A stretch of DNA of 64,000 nucleotides from Erwinia typographi (GCF_000773975.1 NZ_JRUQ01000041.1:1-64000); one strand, 5' to 3'; counted from the stretch's first letter, positions 46,660 to 54,254 are shown. A program made the numbers and translations. Notes: generated by a model not told the origin, from the letters alone.

Positions 46660-47499
46660 CTAGCCACACTGGGCGCTGCTGCTACACAGCTCCACACCCT
46701 TTTCAATTCCCCATTTACTGACGATCTTTTTCATTTCTCCAGAGGTATTTAATTCATCCAGAGCACTCTGTAGAGCCTGCCGCACCTCGTTATTATTTTT
46801 AAGCGTGACGATAACCCAGGTTTTTGGCGGGACGTGCATATCCGCAGTCTGGAATTTATTTGGCGCTTTCGACATATAATAATTTAAGACGACGGAGTCA
46901 CCGACCATGGCATCCGCTCTTCCCAGTAAGAGATCGTGGAAGGCAGCGACATAGGAGTTCAGCGACACAAGGGTAATGCCAGCTTTACCCTCGCTGACCA
47001 GTTTATTACCGATCTGTTTAACCCTTGCCTCATTGCTACTGCCTAACAGGGCGGCGACACGGCGTCCGGAGAGATCCTCGAATTTATCCAGATGCAGAGG
47101 ATTACCTTTGACTACCAGCAACCCTGATTTAACGCTCCAGTAATCAATTAACCCGTAACGCTCGCTGCGCTCCGGTGTTTTGGCAACGCTCGCCACTACG
47201 GCATCGCACTTACCGGTATCCAACGCGGCAAAAATGCCTGAAAACTGATAATTATCGATGCGGGTTTTAACGCCCATCAGCGGGCCGAGCGCGTTCATAA
47301 CGTCAACCGCAACGCCGCTGGGGGTTTTGCCGTCATCCGCGATGCCTTCCGCTGGTGGATTTTCCAGATCGGAACAAAAAGTTAATTGCCCTTTGCTCTT
47401 GATCCCGGCGGGCGCAGTGACGTCAGAAAATGCAAATTGTGAAATAAGAGCCAGTGAGATGCTTAACATTGCGCTCTTAACGATGTGCTTTTTATCCAC
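46660..47499 (-). CDS. Periplasmic polar amino-acid-binding protein
   Basis: A 279-residue HisJ/GlnH-family receptor with a signal peptide (MLSISLALISQFAFS). The mature N-terminus is LTFCSDLENPPAEGIADDG, and the ligand loop GIFAALDTGKCDAVVASVAKTPERSERYG is characteristic. A second-lobe segment GSSNEARVKQIG binds the alpha-carboxylate in relatives. The two Cys near the C-terminus (CSSSAQC) are probably disulfide-linked. It is the first gene of the minus-strand operon and has a GntR/HutC-like palindrome about 130 bp upstream. Confidence 0.87.
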   Translation of the reverse strand: MDKKHIVKSAMLSISLALISQFAFSDVTAPAGIKSKGQLTFCSDLENPPAEGIADDGKTPSGVAVDVMNALGPLMGVKTRIDNYQFSGIFAALDTGKCDAVVASVAKTPERSERYGLIDYWSVKSGLLVVKGNPLHLDKFEDLSGRRVAALLGSSNEARVKQIGNKLVSEGKAGITLVSLNSYVAAFHDLLLGRADAMVGDSVVLNYYMSKAPNKFQTADMHVPPKTWVIVTLKNNNEVRQALQSALDELNTSGEMKKIVSKWGIEKGVELCSSSAQCG

Positions 47500-47627
47500 C
47501 CTGTTCTCCTGACAAATTGATTCGTATCAATAACCCCTTTTCCATGAGCCAGGCATCCTGGCCGTTAACACTTCCGTCACTTACTCACAACTGCAAGATA
47601 CAACCCGTCTGTTCACTCGTCAATATA

Positions 47628-47637
47628 TGTATATACA
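47628..47637. promoter_or_regulatory. HutC/GntR-type palindrome TGTATATACA
   Basis: A perfect 10-bp palindrome lies between the GntR gene and the binding-protein gene, about 130 bp upstream of the latter. HutC regulators are known to bind TGTATA...TATACA-like sites, so this is a good candidate operator for the minus-strand amino-acid operon. Confidence 0.5.
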
Positions 47638-47771
47638 AATAAGTTTATTGTATGGTCAAAGTTTGTTCAGGTTGATGTGCTTTTTTATAAGATGTTGATT
47701 TGATTTCGAATAGAGGTAAATGCCCGGTTCGGGCTTTTATAGGGAGAGGGGGAAGTGGGGGAAAGGAGAGG

Positions 47772-48590
47772 TTATCGTTTGGGAGGAGCCCACTGGCCTG
47801 CGGCGGGTCCAGGCCCGAAGCGCACCAGAAAACGGTGTCGTTCACCAGGATAAATCAAGCGGACGAAGGTGATCAGTTCACCGGAAAGCCAGGTGCGCCG
47901 CGCAATAGAGATACAGGCTGTGCCGGGCGAGACTGACAGCTGTTTGGCCAGCACGTCATCGGCGGTGATGGCCCGTAACGAATGTTCTCCTTCGGACCAG
48001 GGGACGTTGTTTAACAGCCAGCTTCCGGGCGGGATATCGGTAAATTCCTCATTGGCTACGTCAGGCACCACGGCCAAATTAATCTGGCGCGATTCGAGGG
48101 CAAAGGGCAGATTGTCGGCGTAGTGCATTACGTCAAGGCATAACATTTTGGCATTGACTGGAACGCCAATATGGGAAGCCTCGACCGTATCGGTGATGGT
48201 CCGAATGTCGCGATATAGCAGGGTAAAACTGTACATGCTGTCGGTGGCAAGAACTTCGGCACGAATATCCTGAATCGCCAGCAGCGGCTCGTCAGCTCTG
48301 GGCATCGCCACAAATGTCCCTTTGCGCCGCTTACGTACAACCATACCCGATGCTACCAGGGTCGAAAGGGCCTTGTTCACCGTCATACGGGAGCATTGAT
48401 AGATCTCCATCAGCTCTTGTTCTGTGGGGACGCGAGCGCCGGGATTCCACTCATTGCTCAGAATTTTATTTTTGATATCACTCTGTATTTCCTGATGAAT
48501 GGGCATACCTTTGACTCTGGATCGTTTGACAATATCGCTTTTCGAGTCCGGCTGAGGCGTAGTGTTGACCGGGGAGTTATCGTGTTTCAT
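47772..48590 (-). CDS. GntR-family regulator of the HutC/UTRA type
   Basis: A 272-residue regulator. The winged helix is PIHQEIQSDIKNKILSNEW, then GARVPTEQELMEIYQCSRMTVNKALSTLVASGMV (about residues 30-85). The C-terminal UTRA ligand domain includes YADNLPFALESRQINL and GTACISIARRTWLSGELITFVRLIYPG. Histidine-utilisation repressor HutC is the best-known close relative. It is upstream of, and codirectional with, the amino-acid ABC operon and is divergent from the amidase-amiC-amiR genes, so it may act on either side. Confidence 0.85.
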   Translation of the reverse strand: MKHDNSPVNTTPQPDSKSDIVKRSRVKGMPIHQEIQSDIKNKILSNEWNPGARVPTEQELMEIYQCSRMTVNKALSTLVASGMVVRKRRKGTFVAMPRADEPLLAIQDIRAEVLATDSMYSFTLLYRDIRTITDTVEASHIGVPVNAKMLCLDVMHYADNLPFALESRQINLAVVPDVANEEFTDIPPGSWLLNNVPWSEGEHSLRAITADDVLAKQLSVSPGTACISIARRTWLSGELITFVRLIYPGERHRFLVRFGPGPAAGQWAPPKR

Positions 48591-48657
48591 CTTGTCCCTT
48601 TTAGTAATCGTTCACCCAATAAGTCTATACAAATCTATCATGGAATGCTGGGTACTG

Positions 48658-48672
48658 TTGTAAATATACGAA
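48658..48672. promoter_or_regulatory. Possible HutC-like site TTGTAAATATACGAA
   Basis: Shares ATATAC(G/A)AA with the palindrome at 47628-47637 and has a near-dyad TTGTA/TACGA. It is 68 bp upstream of the GntR start, so autoregulation is possible. A weaker relative, TATACAAAT, lies at 48626-48634. Confidence 0.3.
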
Positions 48673-48740
48673 TGGACTATGGTTGGCAGGGAAAACTGGC
48701 TGCAATTTTACGCTAACAACGGTATCGGCTTTCGCCCCCT

Positions 48741-48772
48741 AATGGTGCGCTCGCTCCGGTGAATGCACCATT
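48741..48772. promoter_or_regulatory. Candidate enhancer dyad AATGGTGC-N16-GCACCATT
   Basis: Perfect 8-bp arms contain GGTGC/TGCACC, the half-sites of NtrC. It is centred about 140 bp upstream of the expected sigma-54 start point, the usual distance for an enhancer. Spacing and orientation differ from the standard NtrC site, so the identity of the activator is uncertain. Confidence 0.35.
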
Positions 48773-48873
48773 AATGCATAAAAAGGGATAACTTTCTTTT
48801 ATTGAGATTACAGGTGAATTTTAACTGTATGATTTAAATATTAAAAGTGAGCGCTGGCGCTTAAAAGATAAAG

Positions 48874-48890
48874 TTGGCGTGGATATTGCC
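48874..48890 (+). promoter_or_regulatory. Sigma-54 promoter, amidase operon
   Basis: TTGGCGTGGATATTGCC has the invariant GG (48876-48877) and GC (48888-48889) with exactly 10 bases between them, plus TTGGC and TTGC blocks. Transcription should start near 48900 and run through the leader. Confidence 0.75.
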
Positions 48891-48935
48891 TGATAATGAA
48901 TTCTCATGCTGGATAATTTATCGAGCAGGCAACAG

Positions 48936-49003
48936 CTGAGATGACAACATTTTTCAGGCAAAGATGCCCCATTGACCCTAACCGGCGATGGGGCTTTTTT
49001 TTT
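48936..49003 (+). promoter_or_regulatory. ANTAR-type antitermination leader, amidase operon
   Basis: Hairpin GGC-AAAGAT-GCC (48957-48968) has a six-base loop with A at position 1 and G at position 4, the rule for ANTAR targets. Its 3' arm overlaps the terminator stem GCCCCAT / ATGGGGC (48966-48972, 48988-48994), which nine T residues follow. Hairpin and terminator cannot form together. Seven bases upstream of the hairpin is TGACAACA, inside a short CTGA...TCAG stem, shared with the second leader. The AmiR-like protein at 51939 is the probable binder. Confidence 0.75.
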
Positions 49004-49018
49004 CCATGGAGCAAGACA

Positions 49019-50731
49019 ATGATAACAAGCCCTTTATCCGTAGCCGCCATTCAGTTTGAACCAGAGCAGTTTCGTAAAAAGGAAAATATCCAACGCTTGC
49101 TGACTCTGGCGCAGGATGCCGCTCACCATGGCGCTAAACTCATCGTAATGCCCGAGATGGGCACTACAGGTTATTGCTGGTTGGACAGAGAGGAAATAGC
49201 CCCTTATGTCGAATCAGTGCCGGGACACACCACGGAACGCTTCACCGAAATGGCTGCCAGCCATGATTGCTATTTTGTGCTGGGCATGCCAGAAGTCGAT
49301 ATGGTCAGCGGCCTTTATTACAACACTGCTGTGCTTATCGGCCCGGAAGGAGTGATTGGCAAACATCGTAAAACGCATCCGTATATTTCTGAGCCTAAAT
49401 GGGCCGCCAATGGTGAACTGGGCCATCAGGTTTTTACCACGCCCATTGGCAATATTGCACTGTTGATATGTATGGATATTCATTTTATTGAAACTGCCCG
49501 TCTGGCCTGTGTGCAAGAGGCGGACGTCATTTGCCACATCAGCAATTGGCTGGCGGAGCGGACCCCTGCGCCTTACTGGATCAACCGTGCTTACGAAAAC
49601 GGCTGCTACTTAATTGAAAGCAATCGCTGGGGGGAAGAGCGGGGCGTTCAGTTTAGTGGTGGCAGCTGCATTATTAATCCGGATGGCGAGGTGCAAGCCT
49701 GGCGAGACAGTGGCGACGGTATTGTTTATGGATCGCTACAGCCAAAGGCCGTACTGCGTTCGCAATTAACCACGCGACGGCCGGATCTGTACAAAAGCCT
49801 GATGACGCAGACCTTTATGTGGAATCCTCTTGATTTCTTTGGTCTTTACAGTAAATCTCCGCTGCCACCAGGCAAACGTTCACGCCTTGCCGTTGCGCAA
49901 TTCGAACCCTCGACCGACCTCAGCACTAATGTGAGGCATATTACTCATTGGGCGGAGGCCGCCGCTAAAAACGGGGTCGAACTGCTGACTTTGCCCGAAT
50001 TTAGTCTGACGGGGCCTTACCGCTCGGCCGAATCTGCTATCAGCCAGCAGCACAAATCCATCAGCACGCTGATGGCGCTGACCGCCCGCCTGCGATTGTA
50101 TCTGGTAGTCGGAATGGTAGAAAAAACGGCGGCCGGTGAGTTATACAATACTGCGCTGCTGGTAGGCCCTGATGGGGTCGTCGGCCACTATCGGCAGACG
50201 CATCTCAGCGCCGATAGCCGCCTGTGGGCCAGTGCGGGAGATAGCTGGAAAATCTTCGATTTGCCATGCGGGCGAGTCGGGCTACTGCTGGGTGAGGATT
50301 TGTTGTTCCCCGAAGCTGGGCGGGTGCTGGCGATGCAAGGCTGCGATATTATCGTCTGTCCATCCACGCTACAGTTACCGGCTTCGATGTCGCATCCCGG
50401 CACCAAAATCCCCCATAACTACCCCATTTCCACTGCGGCCTCACAATACCACTGGCTTCTGCCACGGGTGCGGGCAGGGGAAAACAACGTTTATCTTTGC
50501 TATGCCAACGCGCATTCCAGCGGTCTTAGCGGGATCTTTGGTCCGGAAACCTTCGCCTGGCCGCGGGTGGAAACGCTGATTACCGACACACAGGCACTGG
50601 CGCAACTCGATATAGATACCAGCAATCTTGATTGCGGTTACCCGACGAACGTTGTACGGCGTAAAGATTTGGTCGCTATGCGTCAACCGCACTATTACTC
50701 GTTGCTGATTAAAACGGCGGATAGTGACTGA
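49019..50731 (+). CDS. Two-domain carbon-nitrogen hydrolase; second domain lacks Cys and Lys
   Basis: A 570-residue nitrilase-superfamily amidase made of two tandem domains (about residues 5-265 and 287-565), twice the usual length. Domain 1 has the full Glu-Lys-Cys triad: E46 in PEMGTTGY, K118 in HRKTHPY, C151 in LLICMDIHF. Domain 2 keeps E327 (PEFSLTGPY) but has Q393 for Lys (YRQTHL) and G425 for Cys (LLLGEDLLF), so it is probably inactive and structural or ligand-sensing. The ATG 49019 has GGAG 8 bp before it; an earlier ATG would place the terminator inside the gene. It likely releases ammonia from the amide made by nitrile hydratase. Confidence 0.85.
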   Translation: MITSPLSVAAIQFEPEQFRKKENIQRLLTLAQDAAHHGAKLIVMPEMGTTGYCWLDREEIAPYVESVPGHTTERFTEMAASHDCYFVLGMPEVDMVSGLYYNTAVLIGPEGVIGKHRKTHPYISEPKWAANGELGHQVFTTPIGNIALLICMDIHFIETARLACVQEADVICHISNWLAERTPAPYWINRAYENGCYLIESNRWGEERGVQFSGGSCIINPDGEVQAWRDSGDGIVYGSLQPKAVLRSQLTTRRPDLYKSLMTQTFMWNPLDFFGLYSKSPLPPGKRSRLAVAQFEPSTDLSTNVRHITHWAEAAAKNGVELLTLPEFSLTGPYRSAESAISQQHKSISTLMALTARLRLYLVVGMVEKTAAGELYNTALLVGPDGVVGHYRQTHLSADSRLWASAGDSWKIFDLPCGRVGLLLGEDLLFPEAGRVLAMQGCDIIVCPSTLQLPASMSHPGTKIPHNYPISTAASQYHWLLPRVRAGENNVYLCYANAHSSGLSGIFGPETFAWPRVETLITDTQALAQLDIDTSNLDCGYPTNVVRRKDLVAMRQPHYYSLLIKTADSD

Positions 50732-50749
50732 ATGGAGGAGCGCAAGCGT

Positions 50750-51913
50750 ATGTTAGCAAAAGAGCCATCTTTCACGCCGCCCGAGCGACGTTGCAAACAA
50801 ACTATTCCCGTTGGCATCCTCTATTCCGTATCCGAGCAGTACGGTGGCATCGGCCGGGAAATGCTCAACGGTATTATGTTGGCTATCGAAGAAGTTAACG
50901 CGAATGAGGCGATGGATTTTACTCTGGCTCCGGTTATTTACGATCCTGGCTGCCAGTTGGAAAACTACTATCGCTACTGCCGCGAGCTGCTTTATCGTCA
51001 TGGCGTTAAGCACATTGTGGGGTGTTACACCTCGGCATCAAGGAAAGTGATCCTTCCCCTTATTGAAGGGACCAATGCCATGTTATGGCACACCGCGCGC
51101 TATGAGGGATATGAGAGCAGCGATCATGTGATTTACATGGGGGCCGTTCCTAATCAGCATGTTTTGCCGATGCTGGATTACGTACTGAAGCACGAGCGGC
51201 CGGAAGTTTATCATGTTGGTTCCAACTACATCTGGTCTGAGGAAATTGACCGTATCACCCGTGACATGCTGGATATGCACGAGGGAAAAATGGTCGCCAG
51301 TCGCTTTATGGGATTGGGGGAAACGGACGTAACGCCAATTATTCTTGATATTTTAGCGCGTCGGCCACCGGTCATTTTGATCACCCTTGTGGGCATCTCG
51401 GCCTATCGTTTTTATCAGGTATGGAAGGCGATGTCAGTCGAATACGCTTTCCTGCGTGAAGCCGCGCCAACGCGCCTCAGCTTAACGCTGTGCGAGCAGG
51501 AAGTGGCGATGATTGGCGCGGAGGCGGTTGAAGGTTGTCTGGTGTCGGCCGTTTACTTCCACAGCATCGATAATGTGCAGAACCAGAAGTTTGCATCATG
51601 CTACCGCCAGCGTTTTGGTGAGCACGCTGTTCCCACTGTTGATGCGGAAGCCGCCTGGATGAGCGGACAATTTCTGGCTAAAGGCATTCAGGCAAGCGGT
51701 AGCGACGATCCGCCTTTGGTGCGCGAAGCGGTTTACGGTATTGAGCTGGACGCGCCGAATGGGAAAACCCGAATTAATCGTGAGAACAATCATGCCAGCC
51801 TGACGCCGCGTTTGGCTCGCATCGGGGCCGATGGTAAGTTCCATCTCTTATGGCAGGCTCCCTCTCCGGTATCACCAGATCCCTGGTTAACCTGGTCCGA
51901 TTTGTCACGCTAG
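50750..51913 (+). CDS. AmiC-like amide-binding regulatory protein
   Basis: A 387-residue type-1 periplasmic-binding-protein fold with no signal peptide, so cytoplasmic, like AmiC of Pseudomonas. Typical segments are PVGILYSVSEQYGGIGREMLNGIMLAIEEVN, HIVGCYTSASRKVILPLIE, VYHVGSNYIWS and EGCLVSAVYFHSID. AmiC binds the amide effector and holds AmiR inactive. I chose ATG 50750, 9 bp after GGAGGAG; ATG 50732 also fits the frame and abuts the upstream stop. It sits between the amidase and the AmiR-like gene, exactly the order of the ami operon logic. Confidence 0.85.
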   Translation: MLAKEPSFTPPERRCKQTIPVGILYSVSEQYGGIGREMLNGIMLAIEEVNANEAMDFTLAPVIYDPGCQLENYYRYCRELLYRHGVKHIVGCYTSASRKVILPLIEGTNAMLWHTARYEGYESSDHVIYMGAVPNQHVLPMLDYVLKHERPEVYHVGSNYIWSEEIDRITRDMLDMHEGKMVASRFMGLGETDVTPIILDILARRPPVILITLVGISAYRFYQVWKAMSVEYAFLREAAPTRLSLTLCEQEVAMIGAEAVEGCLVSAVYFHSIDNVQNQKFASCYRQRFGEHAVPTVDAEAAWMSGQFLAKGIQASGSDDPPLVREAVYGIELDAPNGKTRINRENNHASLTPRLARIGADGKFHLLWQAPSPVSPDPWLTWSDLSR

Positions 51914-51938
51914 CTCATGGTTGAAAGGGGAGGGTCAA

Positions 51939-52532
51939 ATGCATAAACAACTGCTAATGGTCAAAGGATTACGTATTGCGTTAATTGGCTGCGCACCCCG
52001 GGATGAGAAAGCGCTTTTGCTACAGTTTCAGCGTTTGGGTATTCACGGCGATAGCTTTAGCGACTATGAAACGGCAATCTTTGATGTGCCTTATGATTGT
52101 ATGATTTTCGATTCGGATAATCGCGATCTTATTAATGTCAAAACGCATAACACATGGCCCACTTTATCTAAAATAGCGCTAATGGGAATGGAAACGCCTT
52201 CGCGTATAGCCTGGGTAATTGAACAGGGGGTGAATGCCTTTCTGCGAAAGCCGGTTAAAGCAGAAGGGATTTTATCCACCGTGATTCTGGCACGCCATCA
52301 TTTCAGAAGCCAGACAGAATTAAATGATAAGCTTGAGCAACACCAGCGGCGACATCAGCTCAGGCGTTTTTTGTTATCCGCACAGATGTTATTAATTAGA
52401 GAATTTGATTATAGCGAGAATGATTCTTATGAATTACTCCGTCGACTGGCAACCAATCAGCAAAAATCAGTGGAGGAATTCTGCGTGACGTTTTTATCAA
52501 ACCCGGAGAAATGGCGAAAATATATTAAATGA
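51939..52532 (+). CDS. AmiR/NasR-like transcription antiterminator (ANTAR domain)
   Basis: A 197-residue protein. The first 125 residues form a pseudo-receiver lacking clear phospho-acceptor Asp context (DCMIFDSDNRDL...KIALMGMETPSRIAWVIEQGVNAFLRKPV). A coiled helix (LEQHQRRHQLRRFLLSAQ) and a C-terminal ANTAR bundle with EFDYSENDSYELLRRLATNQQKS follow. Such proteins bind dual-hairpin leader RNA and prevent terminator formation. ATG 51939 follows GGGGAGGG. Two matching leaders are found in this window, upstream of the amidase operon and of the nitrile hydratase genes. Confidence 0.83.
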   Translation: MHKQLLMVKGLRIALIGCAPRDEKALLLQFQRLGIHGDSFSDYETAIFDVPYDCMIFDSDNRDLINVKTHNTWPTLSKIALMGMETPSRIAWVIEQGVNAFLRKPVKAEGILSTVILARHHFRSQTELNDKLEQHQRRHQLRRFLLSAQMLLIREFDYSENDSYELLRRLATNQQKSVEEFCVTFLSNPEKWRKYIK

Positions 52533-52607
52533 CTGTAATTAAAGGCAGTTTTTTTCGCGTTTTGGTCAGATTTAAGTCGATCGTTCGCACCAAAAAAGGG
52601 ATGGGGA

Positions 52608-52624
52608 TGCACTAAATAAAAGCA
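52608..52624. promoter_or_regulatory. Candidate NtrC site TGCACT-N5-AAAGCA
   Basis: Matches ten of the twelve specified bases of TGCACY-N5-RGTGCA and lies about 135 bp upstream of the expected sigma-54 start point near 52751. CGCACC at 52586-52591 may be a second half-site. Confidence 0.4.
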
Positions 52625-52724
52625 TTTATGTACCCCGACAGGTGTTTTTTTAATGATTTAAACAGGCTTGTTACTAACGCGTTGTTTTTCAACCGATAAA
52701 AGTGATTTAATTTCAATATGAATG

Positions 52725-52740
52725 TGGCATACATATTGCT
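52725..52740 (+). promoter_or_regulatory. Sigma-54 promoter, nitrile hydratase operon
   Basis: TGGCATACATATTGCT has GG (52726-52727) and GC (52738-52739) with exactly ten bases between, and matches the -24/-12 consensus at TGGCA and TTGCT. It precedes the second leader by about 70 bp, as at the amidase operon. Confidence 0.8.
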
Positions 52741-52810
52741 TTATTAATGGGATGCTGCCGGTTGCCTGTTTTACAGATAGCGCTTTCCAGCAAGTGAATA
52801 TCCTTAATAC

Positions 52811-52878
52811 TGCATTGACAACATAGCACTGGCAACGATGCCCCTGTAACTCGAAATGAGTTAAGGGGCTTTTTTTTT
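52811..52878 (+). promoter_or_regulatory. ANTAR-type antitermination leader, nitrile hydratase operon
   Basis: Hairpin GGC-AACGAT-GCC (52831-52842) again has loop A1 and G4 and shares its 3' arm with the terminator: GCCCCT / AGGGGC plus inner AACTC / GAGTT (52840-52869), then nine T residues. TGACAACA (52816-52823) lies exactly 7 bases before the hairpin, as in the first leader, here flanked by TGC...GCA. Sequence outside these elements differs, so the shared parts look selected. Confidence 0.78.
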
Positions 52879-52956
52879 GCGTTAAACAATCAAGGGCTGC
52901 CTGATGTTGCTGAATTATGCAGAAATACAGTCGCCAATCATTGATGAGGAAATATT

Positions 52957-53565
52957 ATGAGTGATATCACCGAACCTACGACACCGCCGAATATTCCGAC
53001 ACTGCGGATTAAAGCGATCCAGTCTTTGTTAATGGAAAAAGGTTACATCAAAGCCGATGCGATTGATGAAATTATTGATATTTTCGAGCACCGTTTTGGA
53101 CCCAAAAATGGCGCTAAAGTTGTCGCCAAAGCCTGGACCGATCCGGCCTATAAAGCCCGACTGTTAAGCGATGCAACGGCCGCTATTGCTGAACTGGGGT
53201 TCAGCGGTCTGGAAGGCGCCCATATGTTCGTAACGGAAAATACAGAAAGTGTGCACAACATGGTTGTCTGCACCTTGTGCTCATGCTACCCGTGGCCAAC
53301 GCTAGGTCTGCCGCCGACCTGGTATAAAGCCCCCCAGTATCGCTCACGCGCGGTTATCGAACCGCGAAAAGTATTAGCAGAGTTTAACGTCATGCTTCCC
53401 GCCAATGTTGAAATTCGCGTCTGGGACAGTAACGCCGAAATTCGCTATATGGTGCTGCCGCTGCGCCCGGCGGGGAGCGAACACCTGAACGCAGAGGAAC
53501 TGGCTGAGCTGGTCACCCGTAATGCCATGATTGGTACAGATATTTTACCTGCCGTGCAATCCTGA
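52957..53565 (+). CDS. nthA: Nitrile hydratase alpha subunit, cobalt type
   Basis: A 202-residue metal-bearing subunit that hydrates nitriles to amides. The active-site claw is [11 protein letters not shown] with C105, C108 and C110; Thr at the second position of CTLCSC is the mark of cobalt (not iron) enzymes. The usual [21 protein letters not shown] and [19 protein letters not shown] follow. Two of the cysteines are normally oxidised to sulfinic/sulfenic acid. ATG 52957 has GAGGAAA at good spacing. It is the first gene after the second ANTAR leader; downstream come the split beta subunit, accessory protein and Ni/Co permease. Confidence 0.92.
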   Translation: MSDITEPTTPPNIPTLRIKAIQSLLMEKGYIKADAIDEIIDIFEHRFGPKNGAKVVAKAWTDPAYKARLLSDATAAIAELGFSGLEGAHMFVTENTESVHNMVVCTLCSCYPWPTLGLPPTWYKAPQYRSRAVIEPRKVLAEFNVMLPANVEIRVWDSNAEIRYMVLPLRPAGSEHLNAEELAELVTRNAMIGTDILPAVQS

Positions 53566-53576
53566 GGAGTCGCCTG

Positions 53577-53894
53577 ATGAATTCTATTCATGATGTTGGT
53601 GGTATGCATAACCTGGGCCCTGTTCAAATCGATCTCAACGAGCCGGTTTTTAAAGCGGAATGGGAAAAACAGGTCTTTTCTACCATTGGTCTTTATTTTG
53701 CCGGTGGGCTCTGTCCCATTGATGAGTTTCGACACGCTATTGAGGTAATGGATCCTGCGGAATATCTCAGCACGCCTTACTACGTTCACTGGTTCCACGC
53801 GATGGAGACGCTTGGCATTAACAACGGGCTTTTCACCCTGGATGAACTGGAAGCCAAAGTAAAACAGTTAGCGGAACAGGAGGCACAGGTATGA
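53577..53894 (+). CDS. nthB: Nitrile hydratase beta subunit, N-terminal half
   Basis: A 105-residue protein equal to the first half of a usual roughly 220-residue beta subunit. It opens MNSIHDVGGMHNLGPVQIDLNEPVFKAEWEK (residues 1-30; IHDVGGMHNLGPV is the family start) and has helices FRHAIEVMDPAEYLSTPYYVHWF. Split beta subunits occur in thiocyanate hydrolase and in toyocamycin-type three-subunit nitrile hydratases. The stop overlaps the start of the C-terminal-half gene (ATGA), so this is a real gene split, not a frameshift: each half has its own start and ribosome site (GAGGAG here). Confidence 0.88.
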   Translation: MNSIHDVGGMHNLGPVQIDLNEPVFKAEWEKQVFSTIGLYFAGGLCPIDEFRHAIEVMDPAEYLSTPYYVHWFHAMETLGINNGLFTLDELEAKVKQLAEQEAQV

Positions 53895-54244
53895 ACATTT
53901 TAGAAAAAGATCGGGTTTATACCGCGGTAAAAACTAACCCGGTGTATGTCCGCCCAACCGGCCTGCCGGTGCGTTTTGCCCCTGGCGATCGCGTCCTCGC
54001 AAAAAATATTAACCCGACTGGCCACACCCGGCTGCCGCGTTACGTGCGCGGCCGCATCGGCACCGTCGTGCAGTATCACGGCTCCTTCGTGTTCCCGGAC
54101 ACTTACGCCCACGGTAACGGCGAAAAACCTCAGCATCTGTACAGCGTGAGGTTTGAATCGAGTGAGCTGTGGGGAGAGGCGGCCGTCGAAAACTCGGCGG
54201 TCTATCTCGACCTTTGGGATGACTACATTGAGCCTTTGGTCTGA
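53891..54244 (+). CDS. Nitrile hydratase beta subunit, C-terminal half
   Basis: A 117-residue protein carrying the SH3-like C-terminal domain of nitrile hydratase beta: RFAPGDRVLAKNINPTGHTRLPRYVRGRIG, then YAHGNGEKPQHLYSVRF and LWGEAAVENSAVYLDLWDDYIEPL. ATG 53891 overlaps the preceding stop codon. Together with the upstream half it makes a full beta subunit, giving a three-gene enzyme. Confidence 0.88.
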   Translation: MNILEKDRVYTAVKTNPVYVRPTGLPVRFAPGDRVLAKNINPTGHTRLPRYVRGRIGTVVQYHGSFVFPDTYAHGNGEKPQHLYSVRFESSELWGEAAVENSAVYLDLWDDYIEPLV

Positions 54245-54254
54245 GGAGCATGCG

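Larger units (their letters stand above)
48591..49018. promoter_or_regulatory. 428-bp control region of the amidase-amiC-amiR operon
   Basis: In order this region holds: HutC-like sequence TTGTAAATATACGAA (48658-48672), the dyad AATGGTGC-N16-GCACCATT (48741-48772), a sigma-54 promoter (48874-48890), and an ANTAR-type leader with terminator (48936-49003), each listed separately. The gene at 49019 starts after GGAG-N8. No other gene is seen. Confidence 0.7.
52533..52956. promoter_or_regulatory. 424-bp control region of the nitrile hydratase operon
   Basis: It holds an NtrC-like site (52608-52624), a sigma-54 promoter (52725-52740) and a second ANTAR-type leader (52811-52878), each listed. The alpha-subunit gene starts 78 bp after the terminator with GAGGAAA before its ATG. 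No additional gene is seen. Confidence 0.7.

Noticed and set aside
47578-47600. Possible sigma-54 promoter on the minus strand ahead of the amino-acid receptor gene
   Set aside because: GG-N10-GC spacing exists around 47593, but the -24 block is poor, so it is not claimed.
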